Notes: generated from the letters alone by a model not told the origin. 60,000 bases of DNA from Chrysomallon squamiferum (GCA_012295275.1 CM022672.1:1173943-1233942); one strand, 5' to 3'. Shown: positions 46,316 through 60,000, counted from the first letter of the stretch. Program-made: numbers and translations.

Positions 46316-48164
46316 TTCTGAATCAATTCTTCATTAGCTAATTACAAAATGTTCAAAGCACACTGAACCCAGAAATTCTTCGATCATAATCAGTTCAGTT
46401 TTCAATAAATATTATATGTGCAATGTTACTATTTTCGAAAGACAACACTCTTCAATTAACTTAAAAAACTCCAGCTAAATTCAGCTGACGAGCCAGATGT
46501 AATTGCATAACGTAAGAATGGTGTATTTTTGGATCAAAAGCTTTGGCGTTATTTAATTTTTCCCAGACAGCGACCTTTTAATTTGATAAATCTCTTCTTT
46601 TTTTTCCCATATTTTTTGGTGTATGTTTTGGGACGACACTTCTGTGGGAGAGAGAAAAAACGAAACAGACACTGTAAAAGCTTTTGATCACCAATTATAA
46701 CACAAGTGAAGAAGAAAGATTCTCACATAACTTTTTAAATAAATAATAACGTCTGAATATCTAGTTATGATTTTGCGCCATCAGAAAATACAGTGAATGA
46801 AATTACTGCTTTTGTTTTTGGATAGATTTCTCCTTAGTTTCTTCTTTTTTAATTTTTCTGAGTTAATACAGTTAACAGAATACTGCCTCCCAGTCGAATA
46901 GTAATGGAAACAAAAATGTAATAAATGATATCATTATTTTTCTTCAAAGAATCAAAGAACTATACTTATTATGGGGAAAATTAAAATAATTAAAAAAAAA
47001 ATATATATATTCACCAGTTATTTTTCTACAGTCAGTGCAAATAACCTTTTCAAACTGAGTAATCAAGCTAAAGAATTTGATTCTTTTTTACTTTTTCCCC
47101 CACTCACCTGTTTTAGCACAATCCAAATGAAAAAAGGTTTACAGAGGAATACCTGCACACACACACACATATATATATACTAGTTATTCTCTCTCTCTCT
47201 GTCCTTTCTTTTTTTGTACTCATATCCACAAAACGAGAACTTGCAATAAAACAAAATTTAAATGTTGGAAATAACTGCAGCTAAATGCAGCCTTTCGACA
47301 TAACATCAAACAAATGTTTCTGTAAAAGTATCAAACAGACGCACACGCACATACTCACGCACATAGACATACAAACACGCTACCATACACCCACATATAT
47401 ACGTTACATATAAAGACTACTACAGAATTAAAATTAATGCGTTTTGAAACAGAATGACATTTTAGCCAGGTGTTTAGTTTTAATGGAAACTTGACCTACA
47501 ATCATTAATACAAGGAATTTTTGTGATCTTTTTATTTCCATTGCTTTGACATTTCTCGTGTTTACGTGTCTGATACTCTATTAACACACAAGATAAACAG
47601 ATCAAAATAGATTACATATAAATGGAATAAAATAAAGAGATTGTGCGACATAGGAAAAAAAAATCAAAAACAAACCAAAAAAACCCCAATTAGTTTAGAA
47701 GAAAAAAGACTAACGAACCGATAGACACTCAACAAAAAAAGTTAGGGAACGCGAAATATTTTCTTGTGCGAAATGACAGTAATAATGTAATTTAGAAAAA
47801 AAGTAAGAAGAAGGAAAAAGAAGGAATCGTTCATGGTTTTTGTTTTGAATATATTTATGAGTGATTAATCAGTTCTAAAACCAGTGAACTTTCAGATAAT
47901 ACGGTTAGATCTAATAATTGCTTTTTATTATTAATGACAAGCAACAGCACCAGCCTTTATCTTATTATCCTACAAATGACGTCGTCAGAAACATAATTAC
48001 ACGAGAAATTATGCTGGTAAACATTTCTAAATCGAGTGAATTAAAGTAAAAATATTAACTTTGGCAAGAAAAATAAATCTTTGGAGCTGACCATGCTGGT
48101 CTTATTACTGTCACAACATGATAATTTAATAACACACACAGATTCGCTTTTATATTCTTTGTTT
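46316..48164. other. AT-rich unique sequence
   Basis: Short CA/TA runs at 47156-47180, a CTCT run at 47190-47202 and CACGCACATA-type units at 47338-47400. Nothing else recognised. Confidence 0.4.
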
Positions 48165-48165
48165 A

Positions 48166-48190
48166 ACAACAACAACAACAACAACAACAA

Positions 48191-48243
<53 letters not shown>

Positions 48244-48244
48244 C

Positions 48245-48276
<32 letters not shown>

Positions 48277-48295
48277 GATGATAATAATAATAAAA
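48166..48295 (+). repeat. (AAC)n then (AAT)/(ATG)n
   Basis: AAC units to about 48190, then AAT with ATG patches. Confidence 0.96.
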
Positions 48296-48928
48296 TTAAA
48301 TTTTAAATAAAAAATGGTACAATATACAGATAAAAGAAGTATATAGATAAATAAACAGACCCAGAGACAAACATGAAAAGATACTGAAAGATAAAAAATA
48401 AATAAAAATACAAAACAATACTTGACGACAGAAAACGAAAGGGATAGCGAGACAGAAAGAAACTTAGCTGACAACTGTAGATTACCTCACTGGCCTTCTT
48501 GTCTGGCTTTCTGTCATCGATACTTAAAAAGCTTTCCGCGTATTTGTGCCATCATAATTAAACTGCCGGTATTAAACTGCGGCTGCAAATTCTGAAAATG
48601 CTAGTGAAGTGTTTTTAATATGTAATAATTAATCATGAATGACAGAGATAAAATTCGCTCAAATAAATTTTGCGACAGAACGATCCATACATACGAATTC
48701 ACTATAAAATGAAAAAGACTAGTGACAACAAAATAAATAAAAAAAAAAAAAAATGTTCGCTTACAATAACGCGTGAATATATCATATTAAATGTAGTTAA
48801 ATTATATTTACACCAGTGACGCCATTGTTGCAGTCAAAATAAAGTGGTAAAAATACGACCACTGTGATTAACGGCGTAGAGAAACAGAAATTGGTCATGC
48901 GCACTGAAACCTTATTTCTGGCAATTGT
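48296..48928. other. AT-rich unique sequence
   Basis: Becomes less AT-rich after about 48830. Nothing recognised. Confidence 0.4.
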
Positions 48929-49168
48929 ATGGAACCGTCTGCGCGTTTTATATATTTGAAAGGGGTTATAGACGGTGTGACTATAAATAGCGCCCTAGTA
49001 CAAAAGTATTTCAATATTTGTTGTACCTGGTCCACAATTCGTATTAGTTTCATTTATCAGTGTATGAATTTGCGAGAAAAAACAAATGCCTGCCAAGACG
49101 GAAATGCTTCCGCTATGAAACAAAGTCCCCGTCAAAGTTTGATTGATTTATGTAATATTCATGGTTGA
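48929..49168 (+). CDS. hypothetical ORF, 79 codons
   Basis: Frame starts MEPSARFIYLKGVIDG and ends with a Cys-bearing LIDLCNIHG before TGA. Upstream (48896-48905) is ATGCGCACTG, and CTATAAATAG lies inside at about 48980. No family, signal peptide or membrane segment is recognised. Composition is balanced, but length alone is not evidence here. Confidence 0.15.
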   Translation: MEPSARFIYLKGVIDGVTINSALVQKYFNICCTWSTIRISFIYQCMNLREKTNACQDGNASAMKQSPRQSLIDLCNIHG

Positions 49169-49554
49169 ATCAATCAATACACATATTGATTAATGTTTAT
49201 TTCTATAGCTAATGCTATATTTGGATAAATTTAATATATCGATGCATACGTTAAACTGAAAACGTTAGCAAAATACTTATTTTTTCAGTGTTTCTGTCGA
49301 AGCGTCTTTATCGAAGTTGTATGCTGTTTGTTCGAAATACACATTGATCTGTACGTATTCAGTATAACAAACACTTATGTGAACCTTAGCCCATATACAA
49401 GCACATGTGAACACAGAAGGAAATATGCAAACATACATAAACACAGAAACACTGCGATGCAGCTTGGAGCAAAACAGAAAAGCACAGCACCTATATTTAT
49501 ATTTGTATAAAACCTTTAAATACATAATGCAATAAAATATGAAGACATAATACA

Positions 49555-49635
49555 TTCATACACATATATAGATACATACATACACATATGTATATATATA
49601 GATACATACATATATACATACATACATACATTACG
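49555..49635 (+). repeat. CATA/TATA compound repeat
   Basis: ATATATAGATACATACATA occurs twice about 33 bp apart, followed by CATA units. Confidence 0.93.
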
Positions 49636-49857
49636 TAAAATTATATAAAACACTGGATAGAATTTATGAGAAGTTGTACAGAAAAAGATTAAGAATGGAG
49701 TAGTTGTTCAAAATGTTTCTTATATCAAAGTCTCTATCTTGATCAGAAAAACTATAACAAAATTATATATAATAGCATCAGCAAATTAGACAAAAAAGTA
49801 ATTATATAACTAACAGAATGCGTATTTCTCTCTTTCGCTTTGTATATTCTGTATTTA

Positions 49858-49892
49858 CATACACACACACACACACACACACACATAATCTG

Positions 49893-49963
<71 letters not shown>
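49858..49963 (+). repeat. (CA)n microsatellite, two blocks
   Basis: CA at 49859-49884 and 49897-49961, split by a unique 12-bp interruption. Confidence 0.97.
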
Positions 49964-49970
<7 letters not shown>

Positions 49971-50658
49971 AACCAATAGTCTGAATATTATTTTAATTTG
50001 AACTTTCCTTATAAAATGTTGGTAATAACTGTAAAAGCAGTGCAATGTAAAGCAATATCGATAGGTTCGTTGTAATATCAAATCATAAAATAATTATTAA
50101 ATAATATCATACATGGCAAATGTTAATAAGCCTTCATTTACTTAACAATCTAAAAATATAATTAATGTGAATTTAAAAAAAAGAAAACAAAAAACAAAGA
50201 GAGAGAGAATGATGGAGAAAGACAAAGAAAGACTGAGAGAAAGAAATAAAGAGCGAGAATTACTGGTAGATGTTAATGTACGTGCTCTCTGCTGCAGATT
50301 CTCTGTGAGTAAGTGCGTGCTAATAAGAAAAAAGTTTATATTAAACAGAAGAAAACAGAAACAGGAAGTTTGCAGACTTTATTAAGTTTTGAGGAAATGT
50401 CACTTCTCTGGCTAACAGTTACAAAATTGTTTCTGTCATTTGTTTTTGCAGATACCCGTCTTCAGAATGTAATTATGTTTGCTGATTATGTCGAAAACAG
50501 TTCTGTTTTAATTCATTTTGTTTCCTTCATCCTTTTCCTTTTTCTTTTTTCTTCCACTTATTTCTTCATCATCATCATTTTCTTCTTAATCGTCTCATCG
50601 TTGTTGAAGCTGATAAAATTTCAAGTAATAACTATTACTTCTTTTAAAGTAACAACAA

Positions 50659-50660
<2 letters not shown>
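49964..50660. other. AT-rich unique sequence
   Basis: A purine-rich AAAGA stretch near 50174-50260. A 117-codon frame (50313-50666) becomes Leu/Phe/Ile-rich in low-complexity DNA and is not convincing. Confidence 0.35.
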
Positions 50661-50690
<30 letters not shown>

Positions 50691-50692
50691 AA
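50661..50692 (+). repeat. (TAAA)n
   Basis: About eight TAAA units. Confidence 0.95.
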
Positions 50693-50753
50693 AGTGCACA
50701 TAATAAGAATTTTTATTTATCATATGATTTTAGAATAAACAGAAACATATACT

Positions 50754-50758
50754 ACATG

Positions 50759-50789
<31 letters not shown>

Positions 50790-50812
50790 TTACCTACGTA
50801 CGTACGTACCTG
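50754..50812 (+). repeat. (CATA)n and ACGT units
   Basis: CATA units followed by three to four ACGT units near 50797-50810. Confidence 0.93.
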
Positions 50813-51256
50813 TAAAATGTTTATGTCATTACGTGGGTAGATATTTAAACGAATATTTGTCTTTCTGTAATGAATTTCTTTTATCTTTCTAATACTGTCA
50901 TCATGTTATTGAATGGGTATTATACTCATGTATACATAAAAGAGAATTATTTTCAGTACATTTACTTATATCATTAAAAAAAAAAAAAAAAAAAAGAAAA
51001 CCAGCAAAGAACGTTGTCTTAAATTTATGTCCTTAAAATCGATATGCGTTTATTAATTTGCTGTACTCGTTTCAAGACGGTGATAAAAAAAAAATTGATA
51101 TATTGTCAAAACTTCAGCGATACGTCTTATTTTTATGAAATAAAATCTTGGTGTAAAAGAAGAACAGCAAAAAAATAGAATGAAAGAAAATATGGTTTAT
51201 TGGTATATTTATGTTTGTGAATGTGTGTCCATGCTTTAGATAAAAGAGAATTTGTA
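50813..51256. other. AT-rich sequence with A-run
   Basis: A-run at about 50977-50995. Nothing else recognised. Confidence 0.4.
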
Positions 51257-51283
51257 TTATATATATATATATATATATATATC

Positions 51284-51349
<66 letters not shown>
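51257..51349 (+). repeat. compound (AT)n(GA)n microsatellite
   Basis: An AT block to 51282, then a CTA junction and about 32 GA units. Confidence 0.97.
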
Positions 51350-51353
<4 letters not shown>

Positions 51354-53748
51354 GGATTCTAACGTAACAGTCACAGTACGTTGCAGTCAAGTGACGTTTG
51401 TGTACTGAGCCGTGGATTTGAGACATTTCCGGAACACGATTACAGTTCTCTAATTCTGCTGGTAAGACATTTGGGCCAGAGCCGATTACTGTAGATGTTT
51501 TATAAATTACTTTTTAACAGCTCGTTCGACCGCGTTGGCAAACTAATTACGTTTATAAACGTGTTAATGTAATTAACGTCCCTTCTTGACATTCACTTGT
51601 GTATTTTCCTCCCTAAAAAAACAGAGCATCGTGTTTACACAAACGAAAATTAATACTGATAGAAAACAAACCTTAAATCTGAAGATGTTTCTCGCTAGAC
51701 CATAATTTTTCTTCTCTTTCTCTCTTACCTCTTCTTTTCTTCTTCTTCTTCTTCTTCTTCTTATTTTTTTTTTGGCAGCATAATGGCAATACATAAATCT
51801 AAAAATTGATCACCGGCTGATTGATAGAGGCTGCTTAAAAAGCTCTTTGTGCGTGTGTTTATATTTGTATGCAAAAAAAGCAATCAATCATTACTTCCCA
51901 AATCCCCGCGTCCCTGGCCGAGAAAAATAAGACTGTTATAAGGTGTATTATTAATTTTTTGCAACGTCATCCCAGGAGATGAAAGTCCACAAACAGAGCA
52001 ACAATTTGCAGTAGGGTAATTATTTCTAAATCTATACGTAGCTCAGCAATAACGTCGTAATGCGAGGAGTCTGGAACAGCCGGAGCATTCGCCAGACGAA
52101 ACACGATCGTGCACTGGGTAGAACAAAGTCAAGACGCCGAAACTGTTGCGGTGCTATTATTATACAGACTATTATGACATTATGTCACATTAGGCACAAC
52201 TTATTTATATACATTACACTCCTTCGAGCTTCAGTGGCGACATAGCTTTGGGCCTTAAACTGTGTAATAATTTCTTTTCATTCCGTTAATATACGTGCAC
52301 GTTTTCGTGTATGTTATCCAAAGTAAATGAGATCAGTGACTTTAAAACATGATTCTGGGTACACATATGGTCACATCTTCTAGCTTTTGGTTAGTATCAT
52401 AATGTCTTCGAAGGAAATTTATTCATATACTGAACGATAAACAAGCGAAGTCTACTCGGAGGCTTGAAAACAAAATTCTAGTTCAAACATCCCGCATGTA
52501 TATATATATATATATCTTCTAACTTCAGTCGCTGTCATAATTTGTTTGTGCGAATTTTATTCTTATAATTTTCAAGTACGTGCTATTGTTCATTATGCAA
52601 AGATAGTTAATCGATAACTCAGAAACACAGTTTTGGGTTGTATACTGTAACAGCGTTCGTCTAGATGATAGTTAGTAGTGTGTTTGCCAGCAAGGTGGGT
52701 AGAGAAGTCATCAGTTCCGTTCAGTTTATTTTCCAATCCTGTTAAATTAAGCAAACAAAGCACCAGATAAAACCGATGGAACGAAAAGCCACATAGGAAG
52801 CTAGAAATAATATTAAGTTAGCGAGTTAATAGGAATTACTGAATGTGTTGTCGTAATTATGAGGCGTCTGCACTCGAATGAGATAAGAATCCATACGGAC
52901 CTTACGCCGTAGTTTTAGCATTATATAACATGGAACATACAGCATAATCACCGTATGTATTGTTTTTCTTGTATTTCTTTTTTCTTCTGTTTCTTTTCAT
53001 ATTTTCATTACTTGTAGGAAAAAATAGGTTTGGATTCCCAGTGAGAAGAAAAGTTTTATCATTATATAACATGGACCGTTTAAGAAATTTAAATTTTTTC
53101 CTTTAACAAATGTGTTATTTTATTGTATATTACCTTAGTTATATGTAACATGCTAGAAATACATGCTAAGAAAAGGAATCATTTTAACTAATTATAACCT
53201 AAAGTCTAACTAAATAACAAAGTTCATATATTATCATTTTATATTTACATACATTTTAATGATTAACTAGGATGTCAGTAGAGACGCCAACGTTCATAAG
53301 ACTGTATAAACACACACATCTGTGCCTTCTCCTCTTTCTTTTTATCTTTAAAATTTTATTTGTATGTTTTTCTTTGAAAAGTACTTGAAAGTGAAATACA
53401 AATATCAGAAGGTTATTAATAATAAAGCCAAAACACGTGTTTAAGTTTTGAGAATTACCTACATTCGCCTTGCAAAATTAACCTTGCTTTTTGTACACCG
53501 GTTCTTCACCAGTCTTTTTTTTTTTTGTCGACATCACTTTGAAAAGCCGTACATTCTATCAGCAGCCAGACAGAAGTTCAATTACCGAGCCAGTGATCAA
53601 ACCCTTAGAGTTACACAGCCAGCGGGCATCATGCCTTATTATCAACAGGCTTTTGTTGACTAGTCATTCATCAACAAAATGAAGGGGCAAAAACATAAAG
53701 GAAGAGAGAATCATCACAGGACCATTGTATCTACGTCCCTTTAAGACA
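51350..53748. other. unique sequence
   Basis: CTT trinucleotides at 51730-51762 and an AT run at 52500-52514. At 51901-51917 AATCCCCGCGTCCCTGG, a GC-only word in AT-rich DNA, is shared with 55873-55887. ORFs of 60-72 codons (52060, 53448, 53491) are not recognised. Confidence 0.4.
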
Positions 53749-53775
53749 TTTTTTTTTTTTTTTTTTTTTTTTTTT
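53749..53775 (+). repeat. poly-T run, 27 nt
   Basis: Uninterrupted T-run. Confidence 0.97.
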
Positions 53776-54002
53776 AATGTGGATCTGACGATGTGCTTTT
53801 TTTAATTTTAATAAATGTAATACGTAATAGGGTCGACCGATGTTAGGAACACAGTTTAGTATACAAGTTTATATCAAGGTTCTTATTCTCATTTACAACT
53901 TTATCAACGTATCTGTCATGAGATATCCTGCATATCTAGCTTGATTTGATTTTGTCTTGCTTATATGGCGTTCTGTCTGTAATGATTATATAACTAAATA
54001 AT

Positions 54003-54096
54003 TATACATACATACATACAAACATATATATATATATATATACACACACATACACACACAAACACACACAAACAGACAGACAGACACACACACACA
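54003..54096 (+). repeat. CATA, TA, CA and CAGA compound field
   Basis: CATA units, a TA run, then CA interrupted by CAGA. Confidence 0.93.
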
Positions 54097-54223
54097 GGTA
54101 TTCATTTTAAACGATTACCTTTTAAAATTTAAACAGTCATGATTATAATTTATCGCTTAGTGTTTATGCTCCTTTAGATTGAAAGTGACAGCGTCCTAAC
54201 CACTTTAATTTCATTCATTTCAG

Positions 54224-54255
54224 GACTAAAAGCGACTGCCACGCGGAGACTGGAG
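54224..54255 (+). CDS. candidate 32-nt micro-exon
   Basis: The signals line up fully. A branch-point-like TCCTAAC sits at about 54194-54200, then the tract TTTAATTTCATTCATTTCAG (54204-54223), then 32 nt, then a perfect donor GTAAGTGA (54256). The 32 nt are less AT-rich than both flanks. Two frames are open: TKSDCHAETG, or LKATATRRLE if the upstream exon supplies one base. The length is not a multiple of three, so inclusion would shift the reading frame. No parent gene is recognised and no neighbouring exon is found. Confidence 0.35.
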
Positions 54256-54720
54256 GTAAGTGATTTTAAATGCATTTATCGCATCGAACTAAACTTGCAT
54301 GCAAGGTTACGCGAAGGTAGTCTGATACGTATCTACTTTACTAGTTTTCTATATTTTCTTATTTTTAAATGTCTGTCATGCACAGTGGAAAGAGTGTAAT
54401 ACTATACATATGATACAGGTGAATACAAGTACAAGCGAGATGATTTTGTTGAAAATATGTATCTTAATGATGAAGGCCAAACACGACATATAGAGATGTT
54501 AAAAATTTTAAAGAAAATTATATCAAATTAATTTAATAATTGGGTAACTTTATTTCGATATGACAAACGATCGCTTTAAATATGTGTGAATCCAGTAAGA
54601 CATCTTTTAGTGTTCGTACACACGTTCGCGTTATCTCTCGTAAATTGGAAATACAATAAAAGTTTTTTTCTATAAATGTACCTTCAAAAATCATCGTGTT
54701 TAAACCTCAGATGTTAACAT
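54256..54720. other. AT-rich sequence, possible intron
   Basis: Follows the candidate donor. Nothing recognised. Confidence 0.4.
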
Positions 54721-54721
54721 A

Positions 54722-54766
54722 TATTATTATTATTATTTTATTATTATTATTATTATTATTATTAAA
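54722..54766 (+). repeat. (ATT)n
   Basis: About 14 ATT units with one TTTA interruption. Confidence 0.95.
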
Positions 54767-55111
54767 AGTGAAAGCTAATAACAAAAGCAGTTGATTTCCG
54801 CCTTTTAAGTAAAAATGCTGAATTTATTTTAGTTGATTTGAGATGTGATTGGTTCACACATTAAGACAACGCAGTATTCTGTTTTGACGTGCGTGGAAGA
54901 TATTCAAGTTAATCCACTGAGTATCTCTCCTGCGTTAAGCCGGTAGCTAAGTGAAGTAAACTGGATAATGAAAAACAGAGTGTGACAATAGCGCAGAAAA
55001 GATTTATCAGTCACCTTACTGATAGGTTTAATTTACAAACATGGCCATGTTTTTATCTCAGGCATTGACCAAATTCACATACAGACATGTACGTACACAG
55101 ACACTGGAATG

Positions 55112-55133
55112 TTTGTGTGTGTGTGTGTATGTA

Positions 55134-55168
<35 letters not shown>

Positions 55169-55269
55169 ATGTCCGTGTTTCTGTGTGAATGTGTGTTTTA
55201 TGTTTATCAACTGTTTGAATGTGTGTGTGTTAGTGTGTATGTGCGTGTGTGAGTGTGTGTGTGTGTGTA
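55112..55269 (+). repeat. (GT)n microsatellite, degenerate
   Basis: GT blocks at 55112-55163 and 55216-55269 with decayed sequence between. Confidence 0.93.
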
Positions 55270-55503
55270 AACGCATACATGCAAAGTCATAATAAATAAA
55301 AATCTAATTATTAATGATAATTAAGCGTATATATTGGCTTTCATATTATTTAGTGTGTTTCAAAAGCCTTAAAATATATTGATAAGAATACAGAATCTAA
55401 ATATTCTCAGTACGGAATATGACGAAACATCACGAACGTGCCGCCGATATTCGTTTATTGTTATGACGTCATTAATGGTCGTAACGCTTTAGATACCAAC
55501 GTT

Positions 55504-55559
55504 ATGGCTTGTTTGTTTTCTGACTGGATTTACTGGCTGAATGTTGAATACGTTAGAAG
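55504..55559 (+). CDS. very tentative first coding exon
   Basis: An ATG with G at -3 and +4 opens 18 codons reading MACLFSDWIYWLNVEYVR and then meets the donor AGAAG/GTAAGA (55560). A perfect CRE palindrome TGACGTCA lies at 55464-55471, about 33 bp upstream. No TATA box, no cleavable signal peptide and no family are recognised. Confidence 0.15.
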
Positions 55560-55759
55560 GTAAGATTTCATTTGTTAAATTAATGACAGATTTCTCCATA
55601 TATATATCTATATCAGTGTCGTCAGTTTTAACATTGTTCACTTTAACAAAAACAAGCGTATATGATGCTTACCATTTCTTAAAAACAATTATGAAATATC
55701 GTCGAAACATTTTGTTACTGCAGCAGTGAAATAGTGTACACAGCTCTGAAGCTGAAATG

Positions 55760-55808
55760 AAACTGATACAGGTAAACTGATACAGGTAAACTGATACAGG
55801 TAAACTGA
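55760..55808 (+). repeat. 14-bp minisatellite, 3.5 copies
   Basis: AAACTGATACAGGT repeats exactly three times from 55760 and then breaks after a half unit. Each junction reads CAG/GTAAAC, a splice-donor-like word. Confidence 0.93.
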
Positions 55809-56277
55809 ATTTCGGCATCTTATGGTTCGGCGCCTCCTTTAGTCTGGACAAAATTACGTGAGGGAATTTGAAATTCCCGCGTCCCCGGACTAGTTTACTG
55901 GACAGCCACAGATTACGTTGTGTTTAGAGCGCGTTTATTTACATTCTATACACTGCAGTGATACCGCAATTCCGTCAGATTCTTAGCTTATTTGGCTTGA
56001 ATTTAACCCTAGCTGTGGCTTCTAAGACAGACGAGAGTGTCAGTCGTGGTGTCAAATGTAAACACGAGTCGTCATCGATCCAAGATCAAGTAGAACTGGA
56101 GCAAAAAAAAAAAAAAAAGGACCTTGATGTTTCGGCGCGTAAGTTGTGTGATAGATGTATTTCCTTTATTTAATTAATTTACATTTATAGCAGTTAATGG
56201 TGGTATGCTTTAGACAGATGAGAGTTGTATATTTGGTGGGTTAGAGGTGTGTAGATGAATTATTATTACGTGACCAC
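55809..56277. other. unique sequence with palindrome
   Basis: GGGAATTTGAAATTCCC (55862-55878) is a perfect palindrome around a central G. It runs straight into the GC word shared with 51901. A 71-codon ORF (55958-56173) contains an A-run and no domain. Confidence 0.4.
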
Positions 56278-56345
56278 GGTTGGTCTGGCAAAATGGTTAA
56301 CCTGGCAAGGATTTGGAACCAAGAGTGCCGGAAAATCAGCGGTGT
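56278..56345 (+). mobile_element. possible tRNA-like SINE head
   Basis: GGTCTGGCAAAATGGTTAAC (about 56282-56301) resembles an A-box region with the usual GTGGTTAA, and GGATTTGGAACCAAGAG could be a decayed B-box. No SINE body follows that I can recognise. Confidence 0.22.
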
Positions 56346-56599
56346 ACCTGTCTATGTCCTCAGATTTTAAACGTGGAACAAAGCTTTATGACTTTCATTT
56401 TTAGTCACATATTAAACTGCCATGGACAGATAACTCTGACTTGTACGTTGTCAAAACAGACATACATGAACAGTGAGTAGAAATGATCGTCTTTATAATG
56501 TGAACCAGGAATAACTGTATGGAACTTTTAGGTAGGCGAAATCTCTTTTTTGAGACAATAGAAATTTGATTGTATAGCCAAATAATTTAGAAACCTTTC

Positions 56600-57072
56600 C
56601 AAATGAACGAATGAATCAATGAAAGAAAGAAAGAAAGAAAGAAAGAAAGAATAAATGTGTTAATGTCAAAAATATTTTTTGTAGGACCTAAAAAAAAAAA
56701 GATAAAAAAAAAAGGAAGAAAGAAAGAAATATAGGAAAAAATAGAAACATAAAGTGAAAACGTGAAAGGTTTAAATAAAGAAACGTTATAAACCAAGTAA
56801 AAAGAACGCATGAGCGAGAAGAAATAATTTTTGAAAAATAACGAAGAATAAACAACAAGCAAGATACAAAGATAAAACAGATAAAAGACAATTAGAGAAC
56901 AAAAATGTGCGAAAGAGAAAAAAAACAAGATAAATAGAAATAAATATATGAAATAAAATAAGGAGAATAAAATAAAAGAATTAATTAAGAAATTCAGAAA
57001 CAGAAAATATACGAATGAGATAAAAAATAAAGATACATATATTTTCAACAAAAACAAATAAAAAAACAGAAG

Positions 57073-57125
<53 letters not shown>
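56600..57125. repeat. A-rich low-complexity block
   Basis: GAAA units (56621-56650), A/G-rich DNA, then AAT units (57075-57123). The 156-codon minus-strand frame is a Phe/Leu/Ser artefact. Confidence 0.88.
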
Positions 57126-57126
<1 letters not shown>

Positions 57127-57696
57127 TTAACAGAAAATAATTAAGTTTAGACATGATTTCATTAACAGCAGAATTTCACGTACAAAACAATAACGAGCGA
57201 CGGTGAACCTGGTTTATGTAAACAGCGTGTCCTTATAAAATGTCAGTTCATATTTTTCTATGGTTTAATTTGTACCTCCTGACCAACATGAACCCTCTTG
57301 TACCTATATTATAGATTAGGAAGGTAAAGTTTATTTATACTATATAGTAATTAAATGACTCTCAAAACATACAATGTCAGGTTTGAATAAAAACATTACT
57401 GCTAGCAATAAAAGCTTTAAATTAATTTGTAGAAATGATTTGAAGTGTTAACCTCTTTTCCAAAAAAATACAAAAACACATACCTACCAGTATACAGCCA
57501 CATGTCAGTTAGTGTAAGTTCACATCGCCACTTTTTGTTCAGTATTTTTCTATAGCTACGTTTGTTCTCTGTTCTTTTAATAAATAAATGTGATACTAAT
57601 TTTTTTATAGACAATTTTGTTCTGTATTTTGAAAACTTACACCAAAAGTGCAAGAGTGAAAATCGTAACAATATAGTGTTGCACAATTAAAATAAT
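57126..57696. other. AT-rich unique sequence
   Basis: An 89-codon minus-strand ORF (57417-57686) has no recognised domain. Nothing else seen. Confidence 0.35.
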
Positions 57697-57697
57697 A

Positions 57698-57980
57698 TCT
57701 CTTGATGTATATATATATATACATACACACACACATACATACATACATAAATACTCACCTACAGACACACAGACAGACACACAGACAAGCATAATCATAA
57801 AGATATTTAAATCTGACTGGATGTGTTTCGTTGTGTGTGTGTATATGTGCGTATGTACACACACATATGTCTGTGTATCTGTAGGTAGGTAGGTATGTGT
57901 GTGTGTATATATATATATGTATATGTATATATGTATGTATATTTGTATATTTATGTATGTTAGTATGTATGTATCTGTGG
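57698..57980 (+). repeat. TA, CA/CATA, GT and TATG compound field
   Basis: CA/CATA units at 57720-57785 and GT/TATG units at 57832-57975 are in complementary orientation, so the field could fold on itself. Confidence 0.92.

Positions 57981-60000
<2,020 letters not shown>

Noticed and set aside
48929-49168. Conserved small protein gene with an NRF-1-like site upstream
   Set aside because: ATGCGCACTG is not a full NRF-1 palindrome, and the frame has no recognised family. Kept only as a low-confidence ORF.

Overview
This looks like a nuclear, non-coding stretch of an animal genome, most probably a mollusc. The sequence is AT-rich and very heavily loaded with simple-sequence repeats: a dozen (CT)n/(GA)n tracts of roughly 60-520 bp, long (GT)n/(CA)n, many AAT/ATT and CTA/CTG trinucleotide fields, and TTTA, TATG, CTAT and GAAA tetranucleotides. 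There is no operon structure, no bacterial-style gene packing and no complete protein-coding gene that I can recognise. The mollusc call is an inference. It rests on tRNA-derived SINE copies (about 9262-9546 +, 46085-46315 +, 19796-19920 -) whose core and tail words resemble SINEs I know from gastropods and bivalves.

Layout. 0-3 kb: inverted GA/CT microsatellites, a degenerate repeat of about 75 bp, then a 1.16-kb DNA-transposon remnant with terminal inverted repeats lying inside an AAT microsatellite. 3-9 kb: GT and CA fields, a diverged duplication, a higher-complexity island with CRE-like and E-box words, and an interrupted ORF. 9-13.2 kb: the best SINE, a CCAAT hairpin island and a Cys-rich ORF. 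13.2-20 kb: a CT tract, an A-rich block facing a T-rich block, another CT tract, TATG and TTTA fields, and a minus-strand SINE. 20-31 kb: mostly unique AT-rich DNA with CAG/CAA and CTA repeats and one candidate minus-strand 3' exon (24621-24781). 31-35 kb: a three-copy 75-bp tandem repeat, CTA repeats and an unusual recurrent-motif block (33.15-34.2 kb). 35-44 kb: trinucleotide fields, CT tracts, one weak exon candidate on each strand, and a 518-bp CT tract. 44-60 kb: mostly unique AT-rich DNA, a SINE, a well-formed 32-nt micro-exon candidate at 54224-54255, a 14-bp repeat made of splice-donor-like units, and a final 160-bp CT tract.

No genes can be shown to work together here. The weak exon candidates (minus strand near 24.7 and 39.7 kb; plus strand near 16.3, 38.6, 54.2 and 55.5 kb) could be pieces of larger genes whose introns fill the window, or chance. 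Every coding call is low confidence and would need transcript evidence.
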